A stretch of DNA of 64,000 nucleotides from contig JALVTH010000074.1 in the NCBI GenBank assembly GCA_027036015.1, positions 1 through 64,000 of the forward strand, in the 5' to 3' direction. This document shows, piece after piece, positions 1 to 10,846 of the stretch (its first letter is position 1; every line of letters begins with the position of its first letter). The translations under genes were made by a program, and so were the position numbers. Origin of the DNA: Campylobacteraceae bacterium (GTDB taxonomy: Bacteria; Campylobacterota; Campylobacteria; Campylobacterales; Sulfurovaceae). The notes beneath the pieces are model-generated. The model did not search any database and was not told the origin of the DNA. It saw only the letters and a list, made by a program, of their open reading frames with translations.

Positions 1-1
1 T

Positions 2-274
2 AGCGAAGTTAAAAAAGTTGATTGGGAAACTACATTTCATTACGAAATGACAGCAAGAATTAGAATTGTTACTTTTTATATATATTTAAAAAACGGTAAA
101 AGGGTTAAAGGTAGATTTGATTTTGCAAAATGGCTTATTTATGCAAAGATTTTATATATTCATATGCGTGTTAATAATGAAAAAATAGGCACAGCAACAG
201 GGCATAAAAAAGTAGCAAAAGCATTTAATAAAATTTTACAAGAGTTAGATAAAAATGGGTGTGAATCATTCTAA
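2..274 (+). CDS. Hypothetical protein, 5' end truncated by window edge
   Basis: Supplied ORF starts at 47, but the frame is open upstream to base 2 (SEVKKVDWETTFHYEMTARIR...), so this is probably the C-terminal part of a longer gene. Confidence 0.5.
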   Translation, partial: SEVKKVDWETTFHYEMTARIRIVTFYIYLKNGKRVKGRFDFAKWLIYAKILYIHMRVNNEKIGTATGHKKVAKAFNKILQELDKNGCESF

Positions 275-362
275 GAAATGAAAAAGTAAAAAGGGTCAAG
301 CGTTGAAGTTATACTATTTTGCAATGCAAAGTAAATTTTCAACGCCCAACCCACCACAACTT

Positions 363-827
363 TTACGCTTTGTTTATCTTTTCTAAAAGCTCCTCTTTTG
401 GAAGCTTAACCAAATCTTTTTTTACAATTTTTACGATTTTATCTTGATTAATTCGCTCAAGCACAAAATTTGCAATCTCTTCATTAAGTGCTAAAAAGAG
501 TTTTCGTGGTGCTTTTTGTTCTAATTCATTTACATCTTTAGCAATATCTTCTAATACTCTTTTTTCAATCTCTTCTTCAAGATTATGCTCTTCACCTCTA
601 CTTGCACCTTTTGTAGCATCACCTTTAAAACGCCCTGCTTCATCAGTTAGCATTTCGTGCAATTTTTTGTGCGTTGCAATATAATCTTTATCGCTAAGAA
701 GTTCAAGTTTTACTTCGTCTTCTTTTAAACCAGCTTCTGCTTCAAGAGTTCTTGGTTTTGCTTCGTATGCTTTTAATTCCCCTTTATTTACTACAACGAC
801 CCAGTCTCCCACTTTTACTTTTTTCAT
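363..827 (-). CDS. Host attachment protein-like (baeRF/Host_attach-type) small protein
   Basis: N-terminal KVGDWVVVVNKGELKAYE and C-terminal RKLFLALNEEIANFVLERINQD pattern; start preceded by ggagg. Confidence 0.55.
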   Translation of the reverse strand: MKKVKVGDWVVVVNKGELKAYEAKPRTLEAEAGLKEDEVKLELLSDKDYIATHKKLHEMLTDEAGRFKGDATKGASRGEEHNLEEEIEKRVLEDIAKDVNELEQKAPRKLFLALNEEIANFVLERINQDKIVKIVKKDLVKLPKEELLEKINKA

Positions 828-841
828 TTTTTCCTCCTTTT

Positions 842-1513
842 TTAATTTTTATCAAAATCATCTACATAACAATTACTATCAAATAGTTTTGTTCCACCAA
901 CACTTAATCTCTCTAATAAATATAAATTACTCTCTTGGTCATATCGCACAATGTATAAATCCTCAATTACATTAGTTGGATCAAAATAACCTTCACTCTC
1001 TTCTACTTCATCGTCAATTACTTTTAGAGAATCGATATTGATACTATCACAAAGCACTTCGTTAATGTCTTCTTGCAAAACGTTAGCATAATTTGAGCAA
1101 TCAATATAACTCAAAGTTACTTCCCCAGCAGTTAGCTCTTCTTTTTCATTCTCAAATACAAATTCACCCTCTCCTACTTCACGGCGTAAATAGATAATTT
1201 CACCATCGTATATATCTTCTAAATTAGCAAAAAGCTCTTGCAAATCTTGTGCTTCAAGGCTTATTGTATCCAAATCAAAGTCTTCTCCTTCAATCTCAAC
1301 GACTACGTCGTCTTTAAATAAAATTCTCATTTGAAGCGAAGGAGAAATGGCATCAATTTCACCACTTTCAATTAATTCTAACACCCTTTCATAAAGCAGC
1401 TCTTGATCTTTTTTTGAGCTTAAATCATATTTACTCGTATCAATTGCCAAATCATCTCTTACCCTATAAATACTAAAAACTTCTCCTCTACCTCTTAAGG
1501 CTATTTGAGCCAT
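842..1513 (-). CDS. Hypothetical acidic protein
   Basis: ORF 842..1603; better start is MAQIALRGRG at 1513, preceded by aaaggagttgct (SD); the upstream 30 aa look like intergenic translation. Confidence 0.6.
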   Translation of the reverse strand: MAQIALRGRGEVFSIYRVRDDLAIDTSKYDLSSKKDQELLYERVLELIESGEIDAISPSLQMRILFKDDVVVEIEGEDFDLDTISLEAQDLQELFANLEDIYDGEIIYLRREVGEGEFVFENEKEELTAGEVTLSYIDCSNYANVLQEDINEVLCDSINIDSLKVIDDEVEESEGYFDPTNVIEDLYIVRYDQESNLYLLERLSVGGTKLFDSNCYVDDFDKN

Positions 1514-1587
1514 AGCAACTCCTTTTTTTATAATTGTAATTAAAAAAAAAGATTTTTTTTGCAAATTAAGTAGCAAAAAATAAAAAA

Positions 1588-3045
1588 TTAAAACTTTTTC
1601 CAAAATTCGCGACTAAATAAAATAATAAAAGTATAAAACTCTAATCTTCCTATAATCATAAAAATTGCTAAAACAATTTTGTCAAAATCGTTAAATATCG
1701 TAAAGTTATCAGCTGGTCCAACGTTTCCAAATCCAGGTCCAATATTTCCAATAACTGCAATTGCTGCACTCATTGAAGTTAAATAATCATACCCTCTTGC
1801 AAAAAGATAAAATGAAAGCAAGAGAGTAGAAAAAAGATAAACAAAAATAAAAGCACTCACATTACCAAGCGTTTTACCATCTACCTTTTTTTTATCAATA
1901 AAAACAGAAATCATTGCTTTTGGATGTAAAATTTGCTTAAATTGCACTCCAAGTGTTTTAAAAATAGCAATAAAACGAATAGTTTTAATTCCTCCAGCTG
2001 TACTTCCAGCATTTGCTCCCAAAAACATTGGAATAAAAATAATAGCAAGTGCTGCATGTGACCACTTGCCATAATCAGTTGAAGCAAAACCAGTTGTTGT
2101 AATAATTGAAGAGATGGTAAAAAATGAATGTGTGCTACTTTCAAGCAAACTTACATGAGCATTTTTCATATGCACGTAAGTTAGGACACTTGATAAAGCT
2201 ATAAAAAGGATAAAAAACCACACCACCTCTTCGCTTAAATAACCTTTAAAATCACCCTTAAGAGCTCTTAAATGGGCAATAAAGTTTACGCCACTTAAAA
2301 ACATAAAAATCGTTGTTACCCATAAAATAAAGTAGTTCCCACTCCAATAACCTAAGCTTGCATTTTTGGTCGAAAAACCTCCCGTAGAAATAGTTGAGAA
2401 GGCATGATTGATTGCATCAAACCAATTCATTCCTCCAACATATAAAAGTAAAGCATCGGCTACGGTTAAAAAAAGATAAGTTAGCCATAATCCTTTTGCC
2501 ATATCTTTAATTTTTGGTGTTAATTTCTCAAGTGTAACTCCCGTCGATTCTGCTTTAAAAAGTGTAAGAGATCCTGTTGGATTAATAAAGGTAAGTAAAC
2601 CAACACCTAAAACGATAATCCCCATTCCTCCAAGCCAATGAAAAAGACTTCGAAGAAGAAGCGTCATGTGCGAGAGAGATTCAATGTCGCTATAAATCGT
2701 AGCTCCTGTTGTTGTAAATCCGCTAATTGCTTCAAAAAAACCTTGCGCAAAGGTAATGTTAGAAGTTAAATAAAGCGCACTTCCTCCAGTTAGACCCAAA
2801 AGAATCCAAATAAGATTTACGGCTAAAATACCATCTTTAATACTCATTTTTACTTCATGTTTAATCAAAGCTAAAAAAATTACGAAATTGACAATAAAAA
2901 AAATGATATCAAATAAAATATACTCTTCTACAATTTTTTCGTTATAAATTACTCCAACAAATGCTACTAATGCTAAAAAAAGAGAAAAAACTATTCCAAC
3001 GGTTGCAATAAATTTTGCAATGTTTTTTAAAGATCTTCCATCCAT
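1588..3045 (-). CDS. trkH: TrkH-family potassium uptake protein
   Basis: SGFTTTGAT, STGGFSTKNAS, TTTGFASTDYGKW, AGSTAGGIKTIR, GNIGPGFGNVGP filter-type repeats. Confidence 0.93.
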   Translation of the reverse strand: MDGRSLKNIAKFIATVGIVFSLFLALVAFVGVIYNEKIVEEYILFDIIFFIVNFVIFLALIKHEVKMSIKDGILAVNLIWILLGLTGGSALYLTSNITFAQGFFEAISGFTTTGATIYSDIESLSHMTLLLRSLFHWLGGMGIIVLGVGLLTFINPTGSLTLFKAESTGVTLEKLTPKIKDMAKGLWLTYLFLTVADALLLYVGGMNWFDAINHAFSTISTGGFSTKNASLGYWSGNYFILWVTTIFMFLSGVNFIAHLRALKGDFKGYLSEEVVWFFILFIALSSVLTYVHMKNAHVSLLESSTHSFFTISSIITTTGFASTDYGKWSHAALAIIFIPMFLGANAGSTAGGIKTIRFIAIFKTLGVQFKQILHPKAMISVFIDKKKVDGKTLGNVSAFIFVYLFSTLLLSFYLFARGYDYLTSMSAAIAVIGNIGPGFGNVGPADNFTIFNDFDKIVLAIFMIIGRLEFYTFIILFSREFWKKF

Positions 3046-4355
3046 GCTTTTGCTTGCTCTTCTAAAAAGTTTGGAATAAATAAAACGATGGTATCGTTTG
3101 CTTGGAGAGAAATTTTATTTAAATGATCTAAATAAAAAATTTGCTCATTTCTCACGATTAAAGCAATGGCATTTTCTTCGTTTATTGCCTTTATCTCTTT
3201 ACCAATAAGCTTCGAGTTTTCTTTTATTTTACGAAGCAAAATTGTTCCTTTCCCTCCACAATAGTGACGCTCTTGGATAAAACCACTTGAGGAGATCGTC
3301 TCTAAAATTTTGTAAAAGGTCGTCATTTTAGGACCTCGAACCGCAATAATACCAAGTTTATGCATTAGTTCATAAAAATTGACGTCATTATTAATGGCAA
3401 CACTTTTTTTAACGCCATACTCCTTTGCCTCAAGACATCGTATAATGTTATCTTCATCATCACTACTTGTAGCAATAACCATGTCTGCACTACTTATATT
3501 TTCTTCTTCAAAAATGGTTCGCTCATGAAAACGGCTATTTATAATTGTTGCTTCATTTAAAAGCTCTTGTGAGGCTTTTTTACACTTTTTTTCATCTTTA
3601 TCGATTATTTTTACACTTGCTCCCTTTTGTAAAAAGAGCTTTGCTACTTCAATTCCAAGTGTTCCTGCTCCAAAAATAGCTATCTTTTCAATCTCTTCTG
3701 GAGCCGAGGAATTTAGTTTTTGACACCACTGCCGTAAATCTTTTTCTCTTCCAAAAAGATAGATAATATCATCTTTTTTTATCATTTCATTTTCTCGTGG
3801 AATAAAAAATGCTTTTTCTCGCTCAATACCTGCTACCACTACGCTATCGGTATTTATCTCTTTTAGAGCAATCTCTTCTTCAAGTTCTACTGCTATTGAA
3901 ATAAGCTTTGCATTCATTAAGGAACTAAATTCTTTAACGTTGTTTGCTTTTGGAAAATCTAAAAGCATGCCAATTGCTTTTGCACTAAAAGTAAATGGAA
4001 AGATTGCTTTATCAATTCCAAGACGAACTGCCATGGAACTTTTAGCAAAATAAGGGTTGCGAAGACGAATAATCTTTTTTTTCACTTCTATAATATCATC
4101 AACAATGAGTGTGGATAAAATATTTGCTTCGTCGCTATCGGTAACTGCTATAAAAATATCATACTCTTGCCCAATAAAAGGCTTATAAACGTCTGGATCT
4201 TCAATATGTCCTTCAATCGTCATAATATCAAGCATTTCAGAAATTGCTTGAAGTATTTGCCTATTTTTGTCAATCAAAATAACGTTATGCTTGGTTGAAA
4301 GCGTTTGGGCTAAGTTAAATCCTACCTGCCCAGCACCAGCAATTATTATATCCAT
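3027..4355 (-). CDS. trkA: Trk system potassium transporter TrkA
   Basis: MDIIIAGAGQVGFNLAQTL and second Rossmann IAIFGAGTLGIEVAKLF; two RCK_N/RCK_C halves; overlaps trkH. Confidence 0.93.
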   Translation of the reverse strand: MDIIIAGAGQVGFNLAQTLSTKHNVILIDKNRQILQAISEMLDIMTIEGHIEDPDVYKPFIGQEYDIFIAVTDSDEANILSTLIVDDIIEVKKKIIRLRNPYFAKSSMAVRLGIDKAIFPFTFSAKAIGMLLDFPKANNVKEFSSLMNAKLISIAVELEEEIALKEINTDSVVVAGIEREKAFFIPRENEMIKKDDIIYLFGREKDLRQWCQKLNSSAPEEIEKIAIFGAGTLGIEVAKLFLQKGASVKIIDKDEKKCKKASQELLNEATIINSRFHERTIFEEENISSADMVIATSSDDEDNIIRCLEAKEYGVKKSVAINNDVNFYELMHKLGIIAVRGPKMTTFYKILETISSSGFIQERHYCGGKGTILLRKIKENSKLIGKEIKAINEENAIALIVRNEQIFYLDHLNKISLQANDTIVLFIPNFLEEQAKAWMEDL

Positions 4356-4499
4356 TGAGTATCCGTTTTTTGGATTTCATAAGTGTAAGTATACTATAAA
4401 AATAGCACTTTTGAGAGAAAAAATTACAATTTTTTACAAAATATAAATTTACACTAAAAAGTTAAATTTATAGACTTTGCACAAAATAGCTCATATTTT

Positions 4500-5786
4500 C
4501 TAAGTAGTTTTTGCTTTTTTCTTTCGTTTTCTTCTTTCTGCTCTATCAATATATTTTCGTCTAATTTCAAAATTAATTGAGGTGATGTAACTAACCAAAA
4601 TAACGCTAATTCCAGTTGCAACAACAACATTATAATCAAATGTAGTCTCAAGTGAAAGAACAACGGCAGTAAGTGGAAGTTTCATTAAAACTCCCATAAA
4701 AACTGCTGCTCCAATTGCAGCAAAATAAAAAGGCTCACTTGTTAAGTGATAAAAAGATAAGATATCGCCAAAACTAAAGCCAACTAATGCTCCAATACTC
4801 ATTATTGGCAAAAAAAGCCCTCCAACAGCATTGGCATAAATTGAAACTGTCGTTCCAATAATACGTAATAAAACAATCGTAAAAATAAGTGCTAAAGGCA
4901 TTGGACCTTTGTGGTTAATAAGATAAATTAAAACCTCTTTTCCAGAAAATGCCGCATGAGGCTCTAAAACTAAAATCGTTCCAACTACTCCTCCACCAAT
5001 CAAAGCAAAAATATAATTTCTTAAATTGTGTACCTTCTTAAAAATCTCTAAATCAATTAAATGGAGCAATTTCTTTTTTAAAAAGAGATAAAAATAGATA
5101 AAAAAGGTTACATAAGGGATAAATAAAAAATTAATCAATATAAAACTTTTATCAAACTCTCGTCCAAGGGAGTGACGAAATATAATTGGCTCTAAAAAGT
5201 TATTGCTAATGGCAAATGCAGTTACTGAAGCAACGATTAAATAGCCCATATATTGCTTTAAAAATTTATGAGCAATATATTCAAAAGCAAACGAAATTCC
5301 AGTTAAAGGAGAAACGAAAATTGCTGCAATTGCACTACTTGCTCCAACGCTAATTAAAAGCTTCATAAACACTTTTGGCAATTTAAAAAATTTATGTACT
5401 TGATAAGCTAGCATTGCTCCAATTCCAGCACTTGGACCTTCTGTTCCAACCACAAAACCACTTGAAAGTGAAATAATAGAGCTAAAAATTTTTAAAAAGA
5501 GTGTTTTAAAATTTATTACCATTTTATTTTGAGCAATGGAGTCTGCAATATCGTTAATGGCATATTCTCTTGTATGCGGATATTTAGAAACAATAAAGTT
5601 AACAATTAATATAGCAACAGTTGGCAAAAGATACAAATACCAAATTGGAAGTTGAGGAATGTGCAAAAATGGATCTCCTCCAAAAAAGAAAGTTGTAAAA
5701 AAAATAAGAGTTAATTCATAACCCGTAATTAAAAACCCATTAACAATACCAACAAAAATTGATATTAAAATAAATTTTAATTGCAC
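4500..5786 (-). CDS. ClC-family chloride channel/transporter
   Basis: SGFVVGTEGPSAGIGAML, VGGLFLPIMSIGALVG, multiple TM segments. Confidence 0.85.
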   Translation of the reverse strand: MQLKFILISIFVGIVNGFLITGYELTLIFFTTFFFGGDPFLHIPQLPIWYLYLLPTVAILIVNFIVSKYPHTREYAINDIADSIAQNKMVINFKTLFLKIFSSIISLSSGFVVGTEGPSAGIGAMLAYQVHKFFKLPKVFMKLLISVGASSAIAAIFVSPLTGISFAFEYIAHKFLKQYMGYLIVASVTAFAISNNFLEPIIFRHSLGREFDKSFILINFLFIPYVTFFIYFYLFLKKKLLHLIDLEIFKKVHNLRNYIFALIGGGVVGTILVLEPHAAFSGKEVLIYLINHKGPMPLALIFTIVLLRIIGTTVSIYANAVGGLFLPIMSIGALVGFSFGDILSFYHLTSEPFYFAAIGAAVFMGVLMKLPLTAVVLSLETTFDYNVVVATGISVILVSYITSINFEIRRKYIDRAERRKRKKKAKTT

Positions 5787-5895
5787 ATTCTATCCATTTT
5801 AAAAGTTTTTTAAATTATAACGCTTAAGTAATAAGAAATGAGCAAAAGGAAAGTTAGAAAAATTTATAAATATAAAAAGATTACATTTTTTACAC

Positions 5896-5919
5896 ATTTA
5901 CGCTCAAAAGAGCGCAAAT
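5896..5919 (-). terminator. Candidate terminator hairpin at the end of the nuo operon
   Basis: ATTT(G)CGCTC-TTTT-GAGCG(T)AAAT just after the nuoN stop; U-tract is weak. Confidence 0.45.
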
Positions 5920-5921
5920 GC

Positions 5922-7412
5922 TTAAATGTGCGTAGCAACGATAAGTTTTGTAATATAACTCATTAAAGGCTGAATGTAAAAAATTGAAGTTATTGTGACA
6001 AATGCTGCAAATCCAATTACTGTTTGAAGCGCTAAAGTTCTGTTTGCATAGACAATTTGTCCATCTTTTACAATCGCTGGTTTTAAGAACATATAAACAA
6101 TAAGTTTTAAATAATAATATGCTGCAATAGCACTATTTAAAGCCATAATAAGAGCAACTGTATAATATCCTTTATCTACAATTGCACTAATTACATAAAG
6201 TTTACCCCAAAAGAGACTAAATGGAGGAACACCAGCTAAAGAGAGCATAAAAATTGCCATAATTACTGCTGCAATTGGTGCTTTATGAATCATACCAGCA
6301 AATTTTTCGTATGGATGATGATATCTTTCGTGAAATCTTGCTGTTTTTCTTCTACTAATCCAAAGCATTGCAAAAGCACCAAGATTTGTAAAAAGGAAAA
6401 GTCCATAATACATAAAAATCGACGCATACCCTTTTGTAGAATCAAGAGCAACTGCTACCATAATAAAACCAGCATGTGATATTGAGCTATAAGCAAGCAT
6501 TCTTTTTACATCTTCTTGGACAAGTGCCATCATGTTTGAAACGGTTGTAGTAACGATTGCTAAAGCTATAATAACATATTTAATAAGTGTAATATTTAAA
6601 TCAAAATATAAGCTAAAGACACGAATTGCAACAACCATCATTGCAATTTTTGGAACGATAGACATATATCCTGCCATTGGAGCTGGAGCACCCTCATATG
6701 CATCAGGCGTCCACATATGAAATGGAATAAGTGAAACTTTAAAGCCTATTGCAACAAGAAGCAATAATGCTGCTCCAGCTATAGGAATAATGCTTCCAGC
6801 CTCATGGATTCTTTCTTGAAAAACTTGAGCAATCGTATGTAGCTCTACTGAACCAGTTAGTCCATAAAGTGCAGCTGAACCCATAGCATAAAAGCCTGCT
6901 GCCATTGCACCCATTGTAAAGTATTTTACTGCTGCTTCAATTGAAGGCTTAGTATTATGCATTGCAATAAGTGGATAAAGAGCCAACGAAGCAGTCTCAA
7001 GCCCAACAAAAATTAAAATTAAATTATCACTACTTACCATAAATTGAAAACCAAAAATCATAAATAAAAACATTGCAAAAAATTCTGGATAGGAAAATTC
7101 ATGAAATCGCTTTTTCGTTAATGCAAGTGGAATAAAAAGTATCGATCCAATTAAAATAATTAAATTCCCTAACACGGAAATTCCATCAATTAAAATTAAA
7201 TCAAAAAGCCCTCTACTATTTAACTTTACACTCGTTGTTGCACCAAAAGCAATAAAAAGCGTTAAAATCGTTAAGGTAACATAAAGCGACTTATCCAAAT
7301 TTGGCTTAATTAAATCAATAATTAAAATAAGCAATGCTCCAGCTAATGTAACAAGCATTGGTGCAAGCGTTACTAAATTAAGTGCATCATAATTTATTGC
7401 AATAGGCATCAT
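5922..7412 (-). CDS. nuoN: NADH-quinone oxidoreductase subunit N
   Basis: Antiporter-like subunit; last gene of nuo order. Confidence 0.93.
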   Translation of the reverse strand: MMPIAINYDALNLVTLAPMLVTLAGALLILIIDLIKPNLDKSLYVTLTILTLFIAFGATTSVKLNSRGLFDLILIDGISVLGNLIILIGSILFIPLALTKKRFHEFSYPEFFAMFLFMIFGFQFMVSSDNLILIFVGLETASLALYPLIAMHNTKPSIEAAVKYFTMGAMAAGFYAMGSAALYGLTGSVELHTIAQVFQERIHEAGSIIPIAGAALLLLVAIGFKVSLIPFHMWTPDAYEGAPAPMAGYMSIVPKIAMMVVAIRVFSLYFDLNITLIKYVIIALAIVTTTVSNMMALVQEDVKRMLAYSSISHAGFIMVAVALDSTKGYASIFMYYGLFLFTNLGAFAMLWISRRKTARFHERYHHPYEKFAGMIHKAPIAAVIMAIFMLSLAGVPPFSLFWGKLYVISAIVDKGYYTVALIMALNSAIAAYYYLKLIVYMFLKPAIVKDGQIVYANRTLALQTVIGFAAFVTITSIFYIQPLMSYITKLIVATHI

Positions 7413-8938
7413 TTTTTAATCTCCTTTAGCGCTTTACTTACATGTATCGTAGCCTTAGCCTCTTTTGTTTGAGCTTTTTTATGCATGAATGCAACTAAAG
7501 CCTTAGTAGATGTATTAATTGGCTCTAAGATAGGTTTTGGGTAAATACCTAACCAAATAACAATTGCCACAAGAGGAATAAGGGCAAATTTTTCTTTTAA
7601 ATCTAAATCACTTAAGTGTTTGTTCTCTTCTTTTGTAATTGGGCCAAAGAAACTTTTTTTCAAAACGCTTAACATATAAACTGCACCTACAATAATTGAA
7701 GTTCCTCCAATTACAGTCAATATTGGAGATACTTTAAAAAATCCAGCTAAGGAGAGGTATTCGCCAATAAATCCAATTGTAAGTGGAAGTCCAACTGATG
7801 CCATCGTCATAATTCCAAAAATAGTTGCATATGTTGGCATAACACTTGCAAGCCCTCCAAATTCACTCATTAATTTTGTATGACGTCTATCATAAATGAC
7901 TCCAACAAGCATAAAGAGTGCTCCAGATACAATTCCGTGAGAGAGCATCAAGAAAATTGAACCGCCAATTCCTTCTACATTCATTGCAAAAGTTCCAAGA
8001 ATGATAACGCCCATATGTGAAATTGAACTATATGCAATAACTTGCTTCATATCCTTTTGTGCATAAGCAACCATTGCTGTATAAATAATCATAATAAGCG
8101 CAATAATAGCAATTGGTGTAATGTATGCCACTGCTGCATCTGGAAATAGTGGTAACGAAAATCTTACAAAACCATAAGTTCCCATTTTAAGTAAAACGGC
8201 AGCCAAGATTACCGAACCCACTGTTGGTGCCTGACCATGAGCGTAAGGAAGCCATGTATGGAATGGAAACATTGGAACTTTGATTGCAAAACCAAGGAAA
8301 AAAGCAATAAATAACCACTTTTGTAAATCAAGCGGTAATACCATCTTATACCAATCAGTTAACGCAAAGCTCCAATGACCTGTTGTTTTATAGTAAAGAT
8401 ATCCCATAAATAAAATACCAACAAGCATTACAAGTGAACCAGCAAAGGTATAAATAAAGAACTTAATTGCTGCATAAAGTCTCTTATCACCACCCCATGC
8501 ACCAATAATATAAAGCATAGGAACAAGAGAAAACTCCCAAAAAATGTAAAATAAAATTACATCTAATGCAACAAAGACTCCAACCATCGCCACTTCTAAA
8601 AAGAGCAACGTAATAATCATATTTTTAAGATCTTTTTTTACGCTTAAACCAACGATTCCAAGAAGCGTCATAAGTGTTGTCATAACAATAATAAATAAAC
8701 TAATACCATCAACACCCAAATAATAATTAATTCCAAAGCTTGGAATAAGTGGAATAAATTCTTGAAATTGCATTCCAGGATTACTTCCATCAAAACCAAA
8801 CCAAAGCCAAAGCGAAAGTAAAAACTCTATCGTTGCCACTGCAATACCATAAACTCTAATACTCTTTTGGTTTATTAAAAAACCCAAAAGTCCCGCTACT
8901 AGAGGAAAAAAGATTAATATACTTAAAATGTGCGACAT
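7409..8938 (-). CDS. nuoM: NADH-quinone oxidoreductase subunit M
   Basis: LGVDGISLFIIVMTTLMT, FWEFSLVPMLYIIGAWGG, HTWLPYAHGQAPTVGSVILAAVLLKMGTYGF. Confidence 0.96.
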   Translation of the reverse strand: MSHILSILIFFPLVAGLLGFLINQKSIRVYGIAVATIEFLLSLWLWFGFDGSNPGMQFQEFIPLIPSFGINYYLGVDGISLFIIVMTTLMTLLGIVGLSVKKDLKNMIITLLFLEVAMVGVFVALDVILFYIFWEFSLVPMLYIIGAWGGDKRLYAAIKFFIYTFAGSLVMLVGILFMGYLYYKTTGHWSFALTDWYKMVLPLDLQKWLFIAFFLGFAIKVPMFPFHTWLPYAHGQAPTVGSVILAAVLLKMGTYGFVRFSLPLFPDAAVAYITPIAIIALIMIIYTAMVAYAQKDMKQVIAYSSISHMGVIILGTFAMNVEGIGGSIFLMLSHGIVSGALFMLVGVIYDRRHTKLMSEFGGLASVMPTYATIFGIMTMASVGLPLTIGFIGEYLSLAGFFKVSPILTVIGGTSIIVGAVYMLSVLKKSFFGPITKEENKHLSDLDLKEKFALIPLVAIVIWLGIYPKPILEPINTSTKALVAFMHKKAQTKEAKATIHVSKALKEIKK

Positions 8939-8947
8939 TCCCTCTCC

Positions 8948-10843
8948 TTATTTCACTACAACTGAAATTAGCGCAATTAGGCTAATAAATATTAAACCAA
9001 ACGCCATCCACTTCAAATAAGTAGATAAGTTACCATTTTGTGCACGGCGACTCACGTCTCCTGTTACCTCAACAGCTTTTGCAATACCATCAACAGTTGC
9101 ATCCACAATTTCTTGATCTATCTCTTTCCATGCAATATCTGATAGTTCTTTATATGGTTTAGCAAAAGCTTTTTCGTAAAAAATTGGTATGTAATATTGG
9201 TTAAAAAGTAATTTATATAAAAAGCTATTTTCAACTTTTGGATCTCTTCTAAGTCCATTGGCATATTTTTTATATGCAATGAAAATACCAGTTAAGGCAA
9301 TACCCATAGTTACAATAATGAAAAACCAAACTAAATGTTCTGTATGCTCACTCATTTCATATGGAGGCAAGAATTTTGTAATGAATTCAACAAACTCTTC
9401 TTTAAAAAATCCAGCAATCACAGCAAGCACTGCTAAAGGAGCCATAGCCCAAAGAGCGTAAGGTTTTGCTTCGTGCGGATGAATGCCAAGTTCATGAAAT
9501 CTTTCATCACCATGGAATACCAAGAATACTTGTCTAAAACTATAAAACGCGGTTAAACCAGCAGTAAACCAAAGCACAAACCAAATTCCATAAGTTTCTT
9601 CGTTAAATGCTACTTCTAAAATGGTATCTTTTGAGAAAAATCCAGCAAATGGATAAATACCAGAAAGGGCAAGCGATGCAATTCCCATCATTAAATAAGT
9701 TTTAGCCATATATTTTTTCAAGCCACCCATTTTAAACATATCAAGTTCATCATGCATTGCATGCATTACGTTACCAGCACTCAAAAATAAAAGTGCTTTA
9801 AAAAATGCATGTGCGGCTAAGTGAAAGAGAGCTACCCAATATGCACCAAGCCCAGCTGCTGCAAACATATAACCAAGTTGCGAAAGGGTTGAGTATGCAA
9901 TAACACGTTTTAAATCTCTATTTACAAGCGCCATTGAAGCGGCAAAAATTGCTACAAAAGTTCCAAGAACTGCAATAAAATAACCAACTCCTGGAATTTG
10001 GCTATAGAGTGGATTTGCTCTAATAACTAAATATACCCCGGCAGTAACCATTGTAGCAGCATGAATAAGGGCTGATACTGGTGTTGGACCTTCCATTGCG
10101 TCAGCAAGCCAGGTATGGAGTGGAAATTGAGCCGATTTCCCCATTGCTCCAATAAAAAGTGCAATACCAATTGCTACTAATAAACCATGATTTAAATTTG
10201 GAATTGCTGCAAAAAAATCATTATATTTTAAGCTACCAACATTCCAAAAGATTAAGAAAATCCCAATTAAAAGCCCTAAATCCGCAATTCTATTCATAAT
10301 AAAGGCTTCATTTGCTGCCCAAGATGGTGAGATTGATGGATTAACATCTCTTGTTTCATCTTTTTTATAATACCAAAAGCCAATAAGTAGCCAAGAACAA
10401 ACCCCAACGCCTTCCCATCCAATAAATAGACCTAAAAAGCTATCACTCATAACAAGCACAAGCATTGAGAAGACGAATGCTGAAAGATAAGAGAAAAATC
10501 TATTAAAACTCTTATCGTGTTCCATATAATAGTTTGAATAGATATGAACAAGAGCTGAAACGAGTGTAACAACAACCATCATAACCGCCGTTACGTGATC
10601 GACTGTAAAGCCAAACTTAACGTTCATATCTCCAATAACAATCCAATCAAATAAAGTAGCATGCACTATCTTATTAGTTTGCATCAAATAAACAAGTAAT
10701 TCAACCGATGCAAAGAAAGAAAGTGCAATAAGAATTGACGTAATAATCCCAACTAATTGAATCTTTTTTTGCTGCGCAAAAATTGCAGCAAAAAGCGAAC
10801 TAACAAGCGGAGCAAATAGTGCTATATATAAGTAACTTTGCAT
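8948..10843 (-). CDS. nuoL: NADH-quinone oxidoreductase subunit L
   Basis: FIGWEGVGVCSWLLIGFWY, HTWLADAMEGPTPVSALIHAATMVTAGVYLV. Confidence 0.97.
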   Translation of the reverse strand: MQSYLYIALFAPLVSSLFAAIFAQQKKIQLVGIITSILIALSFFASVELLVYLMQTNKIVHATLFDWIVIGDMNVKFGFTVDHVTAVMMVVVTLVSALVHIYSNYYMEHDKSFNRFFSYLSAFVFSMLVLVMSDSFLGLFIGWEGVGVCSWLLIGFWYYKKDETRDVNPSISPSWAANEAFIMNRIADLGLLIGIFLIFWNVGSLKYNDFFAAIPNLNHGLLVAIGIALFIGAMGKSAQFPLHTWLADAMEGPTPVSALIHAATMVTAGVYLVIRANPLYSQIPGVGYFIAVLGTFVAIFAASMALVNRDLKRVIAYSTLSQLGYMFAAAGLGAYWVALFHLAAHAFFKALLFLSAGNVMHAMHDELDMFKMGGLKKYMAKTYLMMGIASLALSGIYPFAGFFSKDTILEVAFNEETYGIWFVLWFTAGLTAFYSFRQVFLVFHGDERFHELGIHPHEAKPYALWAMAPLAVLAVIAGFFKEEFVEFITKFLPPYEMSEHTEHLVWFFIIVTMGIALTGIFIAYKKYANGLRRDPKVENSFLYKLLFNQYYIPIFYEKAFAKPYKELSDIAWKEIDQEIVDATVDGIAKAVEVTGDVSRRAQNGNLSTYLKWMAFGLIFISLIALISVVVK

Positions 10844-10846
10844 GCC

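Noticed and set aside
1514-1603. N-terminal 30 aa of the 842..1603 ORF
   Set aside because: Overlaps the trkH end and lacks an SD; the start at 1513 has aaaggag.
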